In this document: in pieces, positions 25,691 to 34,277 of the stretch
Position numbering within the stretch: position 1 is the stretch's first letter
Layout of the letters: every line of letters starts with the position of its first letter
DNA from: Aurantiacibacter luteus
GTDB taxonomy: Bacteria; Pseudomonadota; Alphaproteobacteria; Sphingomonadales; Sphingomonadaceae
Direction: 5' to 3'
Assembly: GCF_001010945.1 (NCBI RefSeq)
Contig: NZ_LBHB01000001.1
Location: forward strand, 186,001-250,000
DNA length: 64,000 nt
Position numbers and translations under genes: made by a program
Notes under the pieces: generated by a model
Databases searched by the model: none
What the model saw: only the letters and a program-made list of their open reading frames with translations
What the model was told of the DNA's origin: nothing

Positions 25691-26716
25691 CTAACGGCCG
25701 ACGCTCCACACCGTATCGCCGGGCGAAACCCGCAGCACGTCTGCCGCACGCGCGTCGATCGCCACACCCTCGCCGCGCAATTCGCGCTTGCCATAGCAGC
25801 AGCGGAAGTCGGCCATCGAGCCCGTTGCCAGCAGCGCCTTTTCACCCTTTTCCAGCGCTATGCTCTCGAGTTCGCCGGAATGTGCATCCGCGATACTCTT
25901 CACCCGGTCCGTCTCGGCGAGCATGGTCGGCCCGCCGTCGAAGATGTCGACGTAGTTCTGGAAGCTGAAGCCCTCGTTCTCCAGCATCCGCATGGCTGCG
26001 CGGCCGCTGGGGTGGGGCAGGCCGATGACCTTCTTCGCCGCCTCGTCCAGCATGGCGATGTAGACCGGGTGCTTGGGCATCAGGTCGGCGATGAACTGGT
26101 TGCCGTGGACGGCGTTGAACTCGTCCGCTTCTTGGAAACTCATGCCGAAGAACTTGCCGCCGATGGCGTCCCAGAAGGGCGAGCCGCCCCGCTCGTCAAT
26201 GATGCCGCGAAGTTCCGCCAGGATGCGGTCGCCGAAGCGCCGGCGGTGGGCGGCGATGAACAGATAGCGGCTGCGCGCCAGCAGCAGGCCGAGCCCGCCC
26301 GCCCGCTCGCCGGGGTGGAGGAACAGGCCGCCGACCTCGCTGCAACCGCCAAGGTCGTTGGTGAGGCTCAGCATCTCGGCAGTGACGATGCGGTCGAGCT
26401 CCTGCGAGTGCTGGGTCAGCGTGGTGATGCGATAGGAATAGAAGGGAAAGTTCTGCCCCACGGCGGTGAACACCTGGCAGGTGCCGCGCACCTGTCCGGT
26501 CTCGACGTTCTCCAGCACCAGCACGAAGGTTTCCGGTACGATCTCGTCGCCCGCGCGGGCATAGGCCGCGTCGGAGCGTTCAAGCTTGCGGCTGAGCGAA
26601 TTGCGGTCGGGCGGCAGGTTGGTGAAGCCGCCGCCCGTCAGCTTGGCCATCTCGTAGAGCGGCTGCAGGTCGTCCAGCGTGGCGGCGCGCATCACGTGGG
26701 TGGGTCCGGGCGTCAC
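25691..26716 (-). CDS. astA: Arginine N-succinyltransferase AstA
   Basis: AstA transfers succinyl from succinyl-CoA to the alpha-amino group of arginine, opening the AST pathway. The 341-residue protein has a GNAT-like fold with MRAATLDDLQPLYEMAKLTGGGFTNLP at the start, LFLHPGERAGGLGLLLARSRYLF in the middle and VYIAMLDEAAKKVIGLPHPSGRAAMRMLENEGF later, all typical. The start was set at GTG 26716, because it overlaps the M20 hydrolase stop by four bases. The ATG at 26692 also fits the conserved beginning. It lies upstream of astB in the same operon. Confidence 0.93.
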   Translation of the reverse strand: MTPGPTHVMRAATLDDLQPLYEMAKLTGGGFTNLPPDRNSLSRKLERSDAAYARAGDEIVPETFVLVLENVETGQVRGTCQVFTAVGQNFPFYSYRITTLTQHSQELDRIVTAEMLSLTNDLGGCSEVGGLFLHPGERAGGLGLLLARSRYLFIAAHRRRFGDRILAELRGIIDERGGSPFWDAIGGKFFGMSFQEADEFNAVHGNQFIADLMPKHPVYIAMLDEAAKKVIGLPHPSGRAAMRMLENEGFSFQNYVDIFDGGPTMLAETDRVKSIADAHSGELESIALEKGEKALLATGSMADFRCCYGKRELRGEGVAIDARAADVLRVSPGDTVWSVGR

Positions 26717-27924
26717 AAGGCATCTCCCGTGGCGAGGCGGTGGAGGACAACGGCGGAGAGCCGCGCGCGTTCGGCGAGCGAGGGCACGATCATGTACTCG
26801 TCCGGCGAATGGATCGCCCCGCCGCGCACGCCCATGGTGTCGACCACGGGGACGTGATTGGCGGCGATGTTGTTGCCGTCGCACACGCCGCCGCTCGGTT
26901 GCCAGCCGATGGTCTGGCCGAGCGCAGCGCCGCTATCGCGCACGAGATCGAACAGCTTTTGCGCGGCTGCATCGACGGGCTTGGGCGGCCGGGTAATGCC
27001 GCCGTGGGCATGGATGGAAACCTCGTGCAGCGTCTCGACTTCGGCCAGCATGGCCTTGAGGTCGCGCGCAAAGGCCTCCGCCGCCTCGGTCGTCTTCGGG
27101 CGGATGTTGAAGCGCAGCACGGCATGGTCGGGCACCACGTTGTTGGCCGCGCCACCGTCGATCCTGGCCGGGTTGATGGGCAGGTCGGCATGGCTCATCG
27201 CCTTCAGCCGCAGCACGCAGTCGGCGGCGGCGACCACGGCATTGCGCCCGTCCTGAGGATTGCGCCCGGCGTGGGCGGAGCGACCGGCAAAGGTCAGCGA
27301 ATAGTTGCCGCTGCCGCCGCGCGCATGGGCCAGCGTGCCGTCGGGCAGCGCGCTGGGCTCGTAGGTGAGCGCGGCGAACTTGCCGCGCGCCAGCTCGTCG
27401 ATCAGCGCGGCGGAGGAGAGCGAGCCTGTCTCCTCGTCGGCATTGATCATCACGTCGTAGCCGATCCGCGCGGCCTGGGGCGTGGTCTCCAGCGCCGTCA
27501 GCGCGCCGAGAATGACCGCGAGCCCGCCCTTCATGTCGGCGGTTCCGGGGCCGTTTACCGTGTCGTCGTCCAGCCAGGTGAGCGACTGGAACGGGTGATC
27601 GGCGGGAAAGACCGTGTCCATGTGCCCGGTCAGCAGGAAGCGCCGTTCGGCCTCAGGGCGCACGCTGAGGACGAGATGCTGTCCGTGCGGCAACTCGACC
27701 TCGCGCCCGTCGGCGGCGACGGCGGTGACCGGGGCGGGATCGCGCAGCGTCACCTCCCCCGGCAGCGCGGCAAAGGCATCCGCCAGCGCCGCGGCGACCT
27801 TTGCCAGCCCGTCGAGATTGCGGGTGCCCGAATTGATCGCCGCCCAGTCCAGCGTGTGCGCCAGCATGGGCGCGGGCTCCACGCGCTCGGCCAGCGCCTG
27901 TTCCTGCGGGTTCAGTTGTTTCAT
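26713..27924 (-). CDS. M20 family metallohydrolase in the ast operon
   Basis: The 403-residue protein is an M20 zinc aminoacylase/carboxypeptidase of the glutamate carboxypeptidase type. Metal-site motifs are LLTGHMDTVFP, GPGTADMKGG and NADEETGS, and a dimerisation domain begins near HARGGSGNYSLTFAGRSAHAG. It sits at the head of the astA-astB operon with a four-base overlap. It may remove the succinyl group from a pathway intermediate such as N-succinylglutamate, the job of AstE in other organisms, but this is inference. The start is the ATG at 27924. A TTG six bases earlier is possible. Confidence 0.85.
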   Translation of the reverse strand: MKQLNPQEQALAERVEPAPMLAHTLDWAAINSGTRNLDGLAKVAAALADAFAALPGEVTLRDPAPVTAVAADGREVELPHGQHLVLSVRPEAERRFLLTGHMDTVFPADHPFQSLTWLDDDTVNGPGTADMKGGLAVILGALTALETTPQAARIGYDVMINADEETGSLSSAALIDELARGKFAALTYEPSALPDGTLAHARGGSGNYSLTFAGRSAHAGRNPQDGRNAVVAAADCVLRLKAMSHADLPINPARIDGGAANNVVPDHAVLRFNIRPKTTEAAEAFARDLKAMLAEVETLHEVSIHAHGGITRPPKPVDAAAQKLFDLVRDSGAALGQTIGWQPSGGVCDGNNIAANHVPVVDTMGVRGGAIHSPDEYMIVPSLAERARLSAVVLHRLATGDAL

Positions 27925-28053
27925 CTGCAACCGGCCTTACCCGGCGCGTCCGGCGTGTCAAATGGTGCGCTGCCTGCGCGGCTATGATTAACCGGTGCAT
28001 AAGACATTGCGCCTATTCCGACTGCAAACACCGTCGCAGACAGGAATGGGCCA

Positions 28054-28482
28054 ATGCTGGCCGGCAACGAGAAATCGCGGGTCGATACGCGCCATACCGC
28101 CATGCTCCAGGGTCGCATGCGCGATGCATCGGGCACGCGGCCCGTGCGCGTTTACGATCTCTCCTCCAAGGGTATGCTGGTCGTCAGCGAGCGCCCGCCC
28201 GAACGCGGCGCCATCGTCGATATCCTGATCAACGGTCACCACGTCGCCGGGCAGGTGCGCTGGGTAAGCGGGCGACGCTTCGGCCTGCGCACGCGCGAGC
28301 ACGTGGACGTGGCCGCGCTGGTTTCGGGTCGGCGCGCGAGCAAGCACATCGCGGGCAAGAAGATCGAGCCGGTGAACGATCCCGATGCGTGGTCGCCGCA
28401 AAAGCTGCTGATTGCCTACGGCGTGCTGGGCGTGACCGCACTGGCGACCGCCTACCTGCTGGTGACCTGGCTCATCCTCTGA
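28054..28482 (+). CDS. PilZ-domain protein with C-terminal membrane helix
   Basis: The 142-residue protein binds cyclic di-GMP by its PilZ motifs, RxxxR at 9-13 (RVDTR) and DLSSKG at 35-40, both intact. A single hydrophobic helix at about 119-140 would anchor it in the inner membrane. It could read the cyclic di-GMP made by the GGDEF proteins at both ends of the window. It is convergent with rsmA and overlaps its end by 31 bases. The start ATG at 28054 follows a weak purine stretch. Confidence 0.82.
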   Translation: MLAGNEKSRVDTRHTAMLQGRMRDASGTRPVRVYDLSSKGMLVVSERPPERGAIVDILINGHHVAGQVRWVSGRRFGLRTREHVDVAALVSGRRASKHIAGKKIEPVNDPDAWSPQKLLIAYGVLGVTALATAYLLVTWLIL

Positions 28483-29300
28483 TCGAGTGCGCGCGCGAGC
28501 GCGACGAATTCGTCGACCGTCAGCGTCTCGGCGCGCCGTGTCGAATCCATTCCCAGTTCGTCCAGCGCCGCGAGCGCGCCATCGACGCCCTTCAGGCTCT
28601 GGCGCAGCATCTTGCGCCGCTGGCCAAAAGCGGCCTCGGTGACCCGCTCGAGCGTTGCGATGCGCACGCCTTGAGGGGCCTCGGCAGGCGTGACGTGGAC
28701 GATCGCGCTCATCACCTTGGGCGGCGGGGTAAAGGCACTGCGGTGGACCTTCATCGCCAGCTTCGCGCGGCTGCGCCACTGGGCGAGCACCGCCAGCCGA
28801 CCGAATTCCGACGAACCCGGCGCGGCGACCACGCGGCGGGCGACCTCCTGCTGGAACATCAGAGTCAGGCTGGTCCAGGCCGGCGGCCAGTCGGGCACGG
28901 CGAGCCAGCGGGTGAAGAGCAGGGTGCCGATGTTGTAGGGGAGGTTGGCGACGACCGCGAAGGGCTCGCCCATCAGCTCGGCGTGGTCGATGGCGAGGGC
29001 ATCGTTCTCTACGACACGCAGCTTGCCGGGAAAGGCCTCCTGCAAGTCGGCAAGCGCGGGGATGCAGCGCGCGTCGCGCTCGATGGCGGTGACGCGAGCC
29101 TCGGCGCGCAGCAGGGCGCGGGTGAGGCCGCCGGGGCCGGGACCGATCTCGAGCACGGCGCGGTCCGCAAGGTCGCCGGGAATGGCGGCGATGCGATCGA
29201 GCAGCTGCTCGTCGAGCAGGAAGTTCTGTCCCAGCGCCTTGGACGCGGAGAGGCCATGGGCGGCGATGACTTCGCGCAAGGGGGGGAGTGACTTGCTCAT
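28452..29300 (-). CDS. rsmA: 16S rRNA dimethyladenosine transferase RsmA (KsgA)
   Basis: RsmA dimethylates two adjacent adenines in the 3'-terminal helix of 16S rRNA and checks small-subunit assembly. The 282-residue protein has the SAM motif LEIGPGPGGLTRALL and the catalytic NLPYN. It begins SKALGQNFLLDEQLLDRI, as the family does. The gene is the last of lptD-surA-pdxA-rsmA, a conserved order in proteobacteria. The gap from pdxA holds a repeat hairpin, and the end overlaps the convergent PilZ gene. Confidence 0.95.
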   Translation of the reverse strand: MSKSLPPLREVIAAHGLSASKALGQNFLLDEQLLDRIAAIPGDLADRAVLEIGPGPGGLTRALLRAEARVTAIERDARCIPALADLQEAFPGKLRVVENDALAIDHAELMGEPFAVVANLPYNIGTLLFTRWLAVPDWPPAWTSLTLMFQQEVARRVVAAPGSSEFGRLAVLAQWRSRAKLAMKVHRSAFTPPPKVMSAIVHVTPAEAPQGVRIATLERVTEAAFGQRRKMLRQSLKGVDGALAALDELGMDSTRRAETLTVDEFVALARALDQRMSQVTSR

Positions 29301-29326
29301 TTCCGCCGTGCCCTTAACCCGCTCAC

Positions 29327-29400
29327 CCTGAGCTTGTCGAAGGGTTGTCCTCAACTTCTCATCGCGGGGAGAAGAAAAGCAGCCCTTCGACAAGCTCAGG
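29327..29400. repeat. Paired inverted repeat (REP-like), copy 2
   Basis: The same 17-base arms as copy 1 (CCTGAGCTTGTCGAAGG at 29327-29343 and its reverse complement at 29384-29400) enclose a 40-base loop. The element fills the pdxA-rsmA gap. Its right arm supplies the pdxA stop codon, since pdxA ends TCC TGA inside the arm. Confidence 0.85.
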
Positions 29401-30304
29401 ATGAACGGTAGTGAATACGCCGTGCCGCCATCTCCGCCGCCATACGCAGCGCGGCGATCGTCGCGTCCGGGCGCGCCAGCCCCTTGCCGGCGATGTCGAA
29501 GGCGGTGCCGTGGTCGGGGCTTGTGCGCACGATCGGCAGGCCGAGCGTGACGTTCACCCCCTCGTCGAAGTCGAGCGCCTTCAGCGGCACGAGCGCCTGG
29601 TCGTGGTACATGGCCACGGCCGCGTCGTAGGTTGCGCGCCTGTGCGGGGCGAACAGGGTGTCGGCCGGGTGTGGGCCGGTCGCGTCGATGCCTTCGGCGC
29701 GAAGTTGCGCCACGGCAGGCGCAATCGTCTCGATCTCCTCGCGTCCCATGCGCCCGTCCTCGCCCGCGTGGGGGTTGAGCCCGGCGATGGCTATGCGCGG
29801 AGAGGCGATGCCGAAATCGGTTTTCAGCGCATCCGCCACGATGCGCGTGCGGCGCACGATGAGCTCCTTCGTCAATCGCGAAGGGACGTTTGCCAATGCG
29901 CAGTGCACCGTCATCGGGACGGTGCGCAGGCTCGGCCCGGCGAGCATCATCACCGCGTCCTCGCGCGGGAGGCTGCAGGCATCGGCGAGAAACTCCGTCT
30001 GGCCGACGAAATCGGGGGCAAAAGCGGCGATGGCGGACTTGGCGACGGGGCCGGTGACCACGCCGCTGCATTCGCCGCGCTGCACCATGGCGACCGCCTC
30101 GCGCAGCGCCGCCAGCCCGATCTCGGCGCTGGCGCGAGAGGGTTCACCCGGACGCGCAGCGGACAGGTCGCCGACGATCCCGAAGGGCGGCAGGCCCAAC
30201 TCGTCGCGCCGCGCATCGAGCACGGCGGCGATTTCCGCCCCGACCCCCGCCGCATCACCGATGGTCAGCGCGAGCGGAGCGGGGAGGCGTACGGCGTCAG
30301 TTAT
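29396..30304 (-). CDS. pdxA: 4-hydroxythreonine-4-phosphate dehydrogenase PdxA, non-standard start
   Basis: PdxA oxidises 4-phosphohydroxy-L-threonine in vitamin B6 synthesis. Conserved blocks include VTGPVAKSAI, QTEFLADAC, GLNPHAGEDGRMGREE and AMYHDQALVPLKAL. The conserved nucleotide-binding N-terminus LTIGDAAGVGAEI is present and in frame, but the first ATG, GTG or TTG codon (GTG at 30223) lies after it. The frame stays open upstream to a TGA at 30313-30311. The most likely beginning is ATA at 30304 (reading I-T-D-A where relatives commonly read M-T-D), overlapping the surA end. This gives 302 residues. A base-calling error changing ATG to ATA is an alternative. Confidence 0.85.
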   Translation of the reverse strand: MTDAVRLPAPLALTIGDAAGVGAEIAAVLDARRDELGLPPFGIVGDLSAARPGEPSRASAEIGLAALREAVAMVQRGECSGVVTGPVAKSAIAAFAPDFVGQTEFLADACSLPREDAVMMLAGPSLRTVPMTVHCALANVPSRLTKELIVRRTRIVADALKTDFGIASPRIAIAGLNPHAGEDGRMGREEIETIAPAVAQLRAEGIDATGPHPADTLFAPHRRATYDAAVAMYHDQALVPLKALDFDEGVNVTLGLPIVRTSPDHGTAFDIAGKGLARPDATIAALRMAAEMAARRIHYRSS

Positions 30305-31670
30305 ACTCGATCACCGCGTCGCGGCGCAGGTCGCGACGATAGCGCTGGGCGCGGCGGTTGATGCGGTCTTCCTCGAGCGAGGCCATGATGTCCTGCACGC
30401 TCGGCCCGCCGGTCTGTTCCGGATCGTCGCGGCCGCACAGCATCAGCACGCGGATGTCGCTCGGCAGCTCGCCGAAGGGCGGGGTGACCTGGCCTACGTT
30501 GAGCTGCAGCAGCAGGTTCTGGAAGGCCTCGGGAAGCTGGCGCACCTGGATGGCGTCGTTGTCCACGGTGCTCGCCCCGATGGCGGCGGCGGCGGCATCG
30601 GCATCGCCGCAGCCGCGCATGGCCTGAACGGTGGACATGAACTCGGCGGCACGTCGCTCGATTTCAGGGCCGGGCGTGCCGGGCGCGAATTCCAGCGAGA
30701 TCTGCTTCAGGCTGAGCACCGCGTCGCGCGGATCGGCCATGCCTAGGGTACGCTGGTCGATCATGAGAAGGATCGAATAGCCGCCCGGAATTTCCAGCGG
30801 GCCGACGAGCTGGCCGGGCTGCATCTGCTGCACGGCAGCCTCCAGCGTGGGCTGCTGGAGCTGGGCAACCTGCAGCCAGCCAAGGTCGCCGCCCTGCACC
30901 GCGCTCGATGCCTGCGAGTACTGGCGGGCATAGGCGACGAAGCTGCCGCCGGCGCGCAATTGTTCGATGATCTGGTTGGCGTTGGCGCGCACCTGCTCGG
31001 CATTGGCCGGGGTGGCGGCGAGGAAGATCTCGCCGATGCGATACTCGGTCGTTCCGCGCGATGCCTGCAGGCGCTGGTAGAGCTCGTTCACTTCGCCCTC
31101 CGACACGTTGACGAAGGGCGCGACGTTGCGGCGCAGCAGGCGATCCCAGGCGAGCTCGCCCTTGATCTGCCGCTTGATCGACCCGGCGCTCGACCCGATC
31201 GAGGCGAGATAGGCATCCATCTCGGAAACGCTCATGCCGCGCGCCTCGGCGGCGTAGCGGGCGTAGGACTGGTTCACCTCCTCGTCGGTGACGGCCATTT
31301 CCTGCGCCTCGGCTTCCTGCACCTGCAAGGTCTCGTCGATGAGGTTGCGCAGCACCTGCAGCCGCAGGCGAGAAATTTCCTCCGGGCTGACCTGCACGTT
31401 CGCGTCCTGCGCCGCCAAGATCAGCGCCACGCGGTGATCGACGTCGGTGCCGGTGATGATGCTGCCGTTCACCCGCGCGGTGGCGCGGCGCACGTTCGGG
31501 TCGAGCGGCGCGAGGATGAACGACACGTCCTCGGGCAGGTTGAAGGAATCGCTGCCCGAAACCGTCTGGGCCTGCGCCGGTGCCACGGCCGCGGCGCCTA
31601 GCGCCAATGCGCCCAGCGCGGCCAGAGTGTGGGAAAGGGATGTCTTCGCCAGTGCAATCACGTCGGTCAC
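30297..31670 (-). CDS. surA: Periplasmic peptidyl-prolyl isomerase/chaperone SurA
   Basis: SurA escorts outer-membrane proteins through the periplasm. The 457-residue precursor has a signal peptide (about 1-36, ending APAQA). An N-terminal chaperone domain follows with LRNLIDETLQVQEAEAQ, then a parvulin-like isomerase domain containing GGDLGWLQVAQLQQPTLE and GGYSILLMID. A second, shorter rotamase-like part ends near PFGELPSDIRVLMLCGR. It lies between lptD and pdxA in the usual order, and LptD is a known client. The start is GTG at 31670. A GTG at 31661 also fits. Confidence 0.9.
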   Translation of the reverse strand: MTDVIALAKTSLSHTLAALGALALGAAAVAPAQAQTVSGSDSFNLPEDVSFILAPLDPNVRRATARVNGSIITGTDVDHRVALILAAQDANVQVSPEEISRLRLQVLRNLIDETLQVQEAEAQEMAVTDEEVNQSYARYAAEARGMSVSEMDAYLASIGSSAGSIKRQIKGELAWDRLLRRNVAPFVNVSEGEVNELYQRLQASRGTTEYRIGEIFLAATPANAEQVRANANQIIEQLRAGGSFVAYARQYSQASSAVQGGDLGWLQVAQLQQPTLEAAVQQMQPGQLVGPLEIPGGYSILLMIDQRTLGMADPRDAVLSLKQISLEFAPGTPGPEIERRAAEFMSTVQAMRGCGDADAAAAAIGASTVDNDAIQVRQLPEAFQNLLLQLNVGQVTPPFGELPSDIRVLMLCGRDDPEQTGGPSVQDIMASLEEDRINRRAQRYRRDLRRDAVIEYN

Positions 31671-31806
31671 AATCCTGTTGGGGGCGCATTGGAAGAAGGC
31701 GCCCGGTCTGCCCGGCCGGATGTCGCAATCCGGCTTAACCGTAGCTGAGCCGTGCGCCCTAGCCGAACTGCGCGGCGCTGCCAATCGCCCGCGAGGGCGG
31801 TGGCGC

Positions 31807-34179
31807 CTACAGCCCGATGTTCCTCAGCGCGAAGGTCAGGCGGAAGCTGTTGCCGTTCTGCGAATCCGCAAGGCTGATGTAGTCGCGCCGCCAGGTGAAG
31901 CCGAATTCCAGGCAATCGTCGGCATAGGCGATGCCGAGACGCGTGCGCAGGGGTTCGAAGCCGTCGGCGGCGAACGAGGGGTCCTCGTCGCGGTTGGTCA
32001 GGTTGACGACCGCGCTGCCGAACACCGACCAGTAGCGGGCGAAGGCCACCCGTCCCGCGGCGCGCAGCTCCTCGCGGTCCTGCAGGTCCTCGAATGCGAG
32101 GTCGATGTCGCGGTTGAGGCGCAGGTAGCCAAGCTCGAGATAAGTGCGGTCAGAGCCGACGGTCGCGTCGATCTCGTTGCGGCGCACGGCGAAGTTGTCC
32201 TTGTCCAGCCGGTAACGGTGGGTGAACTTGACGAAGTCGCGGTAGCGCACCTGCGTGCGGCCGACGAAATCGGAGAACTGTTCGTTCAGGCCGGTGCCGT
32301 CGGGGAACAGGGTGGGCTCGTCGCTGAGGCGATAGGACTGGCCGATGGTGGCCTCCAGCCGCCAGCCTGGCAGGGTGAACTGCCAGTCCGCCCCGTAAGT
32401 CACGCGCACGCCGTCCTCCACCCGGTCGTAGCCGGGGAAGCGGTTGAGCGCGAAAAGGTTGGAATCCTCGAGGTCGATCGCTCGCGAATCCTCATTCGGG
32501 ATGGCCATGTTGCGGATCGGCGGCGAGGCGACGAGTTGCACGCGCGGGGTGAGCGTCTGCGTGCCGCCCGCAAAGGCGCCGACGAAGGGCCACTGCACGT
32601 CCACCGCCGCCGTCGCGATGCCGCGCGCCTGCCAGCCGGAAAGGCCGCGATAGCTGGGCGTGGGCGACAGCTCGTTCTGGTTCGAGTGGTAGACGTCGCC
32701 GCGCACCAGCGCGGTAAAGGTCACCTGCTGGCCCCAGTCGGTGATGCGCCTGAGATCCCACCGCGCGCGGGCAAAGGCGCGCTGGGTGTCCTGCCCCTCG
32801 CTGCGGGTGATGGCGAGCGTGTTGGCCTGCAGCTCCACCGTGCCGCCGAGCAGCGGGTCCTGCAACCGGTAGCGCGCGTCGATCAGCGGCGCGGCGAGCG
32901 GCACCTGCCCCTGCGGCGTATCGACCAGCAGCGCCTGCGTGGCCCAGCCGGCGATGGAGAGGTAGGAATTGGCGTCGATCCGCTCGGCCTGCACCACGGA
33001 ACGGATGCGGTCCTCGCGGCTGATGTCGTAGCGGCGCAGGAAGGTGCGGTCGCTGGCGAGCCGCACCGATCCGTTGAAGCTCCAGTTCGGATCGAGCTGG
33101 AAGCGCCCGTTGGCGAACAGGTAGCCGCGGAAATCCCGCTCCCTGCCCGCACCGCCGTCGTTCAACGGGATACGCGAGCCGTAGGTGGCGTAGCCGGTCA
33201 CCTGATAGGCGCCGTTCGAGGTCAGCTGCCGGTATTGGGCGGAGACCATCGGTGCGGCCTCCGTATAGATGTAGCCGGACAGCAGCAGGTCGCGGTTCTC
33301 GGCCAGGCGCAGGTAATAGCTGTCGGTGATCTCGATGCCGTTGGACGCGGTCAGGCCGATGTCGGGCACTAAAAGGCCGGAGGTGGCGCTGCCGTCGGCG
33401 CGGATGGTGAGGCCGGGAAGCGGCAGCAGGCGCGCGCCGAACAGTTCGAGATAGGCGCCGGAGAAGCGGATGCGTTCGGTCTGCGCGTCGTACCACACCC
33501 GCTCCGCGGTGATGCGCCAGCTCGGCGTCTTGTCGCAGCCTTCGGGGTCGACCACGGCGCAGCCCGAATAGGCTGCGCGTTCGAGCAGGATGTCGCCGTC
33601 GGCGGTGCGCTGGCCGTTGGCGGCGGCGAGGCGGCCCCCCTGGCGGAAGGCGAGGAGCAGGTTCTCCATCGCGCCCGCCTCGAGCTCGTCGGTCAGCGTC
33701 AGGCGGTCGGTGAAGAGCTGGTTGCCGTCGGCGTCCACCAGCCGCACGTCGCCGGTGGCGACGATTTCGCCGCTCTGCCGGTCCCAGGTGACCAGGTCGG
33801 CGCGCAGCGACTGGTCGCCCGAGCGCAGGATGACATCGCCGCCGGCGGTGACGGTATCGGTATCCTGATCGTAGCGCAGTTCGCTCGCCTCGAAACCGAT
33901 CTGCCGTTCGCCCGCGGCGTTGCGTTCAGGGATGGGCGGGCCGGTATCGATGGCGGGCGGCAGGCCGGCATCCTGCTGCGGTTCTTCGTCTTCGTCGTCC
34001 TGCCGATCGGCCGCCAGTTCCTGCGCGGTATCGACGCCCGGCGCTTCGCCGCTCTGCGCAAAGGCCTGCGCCGGGGCCATCGCCCACAGCATGGCGAGCG
34101 CCGCGGCGCTCCACGGGTGGAAGGCATCCGGCAGGCGGGGCAGGGCGTAGCGCGGCGCGGAGTGCTGGCCGGGGAGCAT
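31807..34179 (-). CDS. lptD: LPS-assembly protein LptD
   Basis: LptD forms, with LptE, the outer-membrane gate that inserts lipopolysaccharide. The 790-residue protein has a signal sequence (about 15-40). An OstA/LptA-like beta-jellyroll domain follows (about 95-200, with LRYDQDTDTVTAGGDVILRSGDQSLRADLV). The rest is a 26-strand barrel ending in an aromatic-hydrophobic strand. Two cysteines in GCAVVDPEGC may form a disulfide. An acidic low-complexity stretch (ADRQDDEDEEPQQD) precedes the jellyroll. The ATG at 34179 was preferred over one 60 bases earlier, because the earlier residues lack a signal-peptide character. Confidence 0.92.
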   Translation of the reverse strand: MLPGQHSAPRYALPRLPDAFHPWSAAALAMLWAMAPAQAFAQSGEAPGVDTAQELAADRQDDEDEEPQQDAGLPPAIDTGPPIPERNAAGERQIGFEASELRYDQDTDTVTAGGDVILRSGDQSLRADLVTWDRQSGEIVATGDVRLVDADGNQLFTDRLTLTDELEAGAMENLLLAFRQGGRLAAANGQRTADGDILLERAAYSGCAVVDPEGCDKTPSWRITAERVWYDAQTERIRFSGAYLELFGARLLPLPGLTIRADGSATSGLLVPDIGLTASNGIEITDSYYLRLAENRDLLLSGYIYTEAAPMVSAQYRQLTSNGAYQVTGYATYGSRIPLNDGGAGRERDFRGYLFANGRFQLDPNWSFNGSVRLASDRTFLRRYDISREDRIRSVVQAERIDANSYLSIAGWATQALLVDTPQGQVPLAAPLIDARYRLQDPLLGGTVELQANTLAITRSEGQDTQRAFARARWDLRRITDWGQQVTFTALVRGDVYHSNQNELSPTPSYRGLSGWQARGIATAAVDVQWPFVGAFAGGTQTLTPRVQLVASPPIRNMAIPNEDSRAIDLEDSNLFALNRFPGYDRVEDGVRVTYGADWQFTLPGWRLEATIGQSYRLSDEPTLFPDGTGLNEQFSDFVGRTQVRYRDFVKFTHRYRLDKDNFAVRRNEIDATVGSDRTYLELGYLRLNRDIDLAFEDLQDREELRAAGRVAFARYWSVFGSAVVNLTNRDEDPSFAADGFEPLRTRLGIAYADDCLEFGFTWRRDYISLADSQNGNSFRLTFALRNIGL

Positions 34180-34277
34180 GGCTTGCCTATTGCAGCACTC
34201 GTGCCTAATCGCAACGCCAGCTTTGGCCTCGCACGACAAGATGCGTGCCGGCCCCTCTCATTCCCGCTGGAGCAGCC

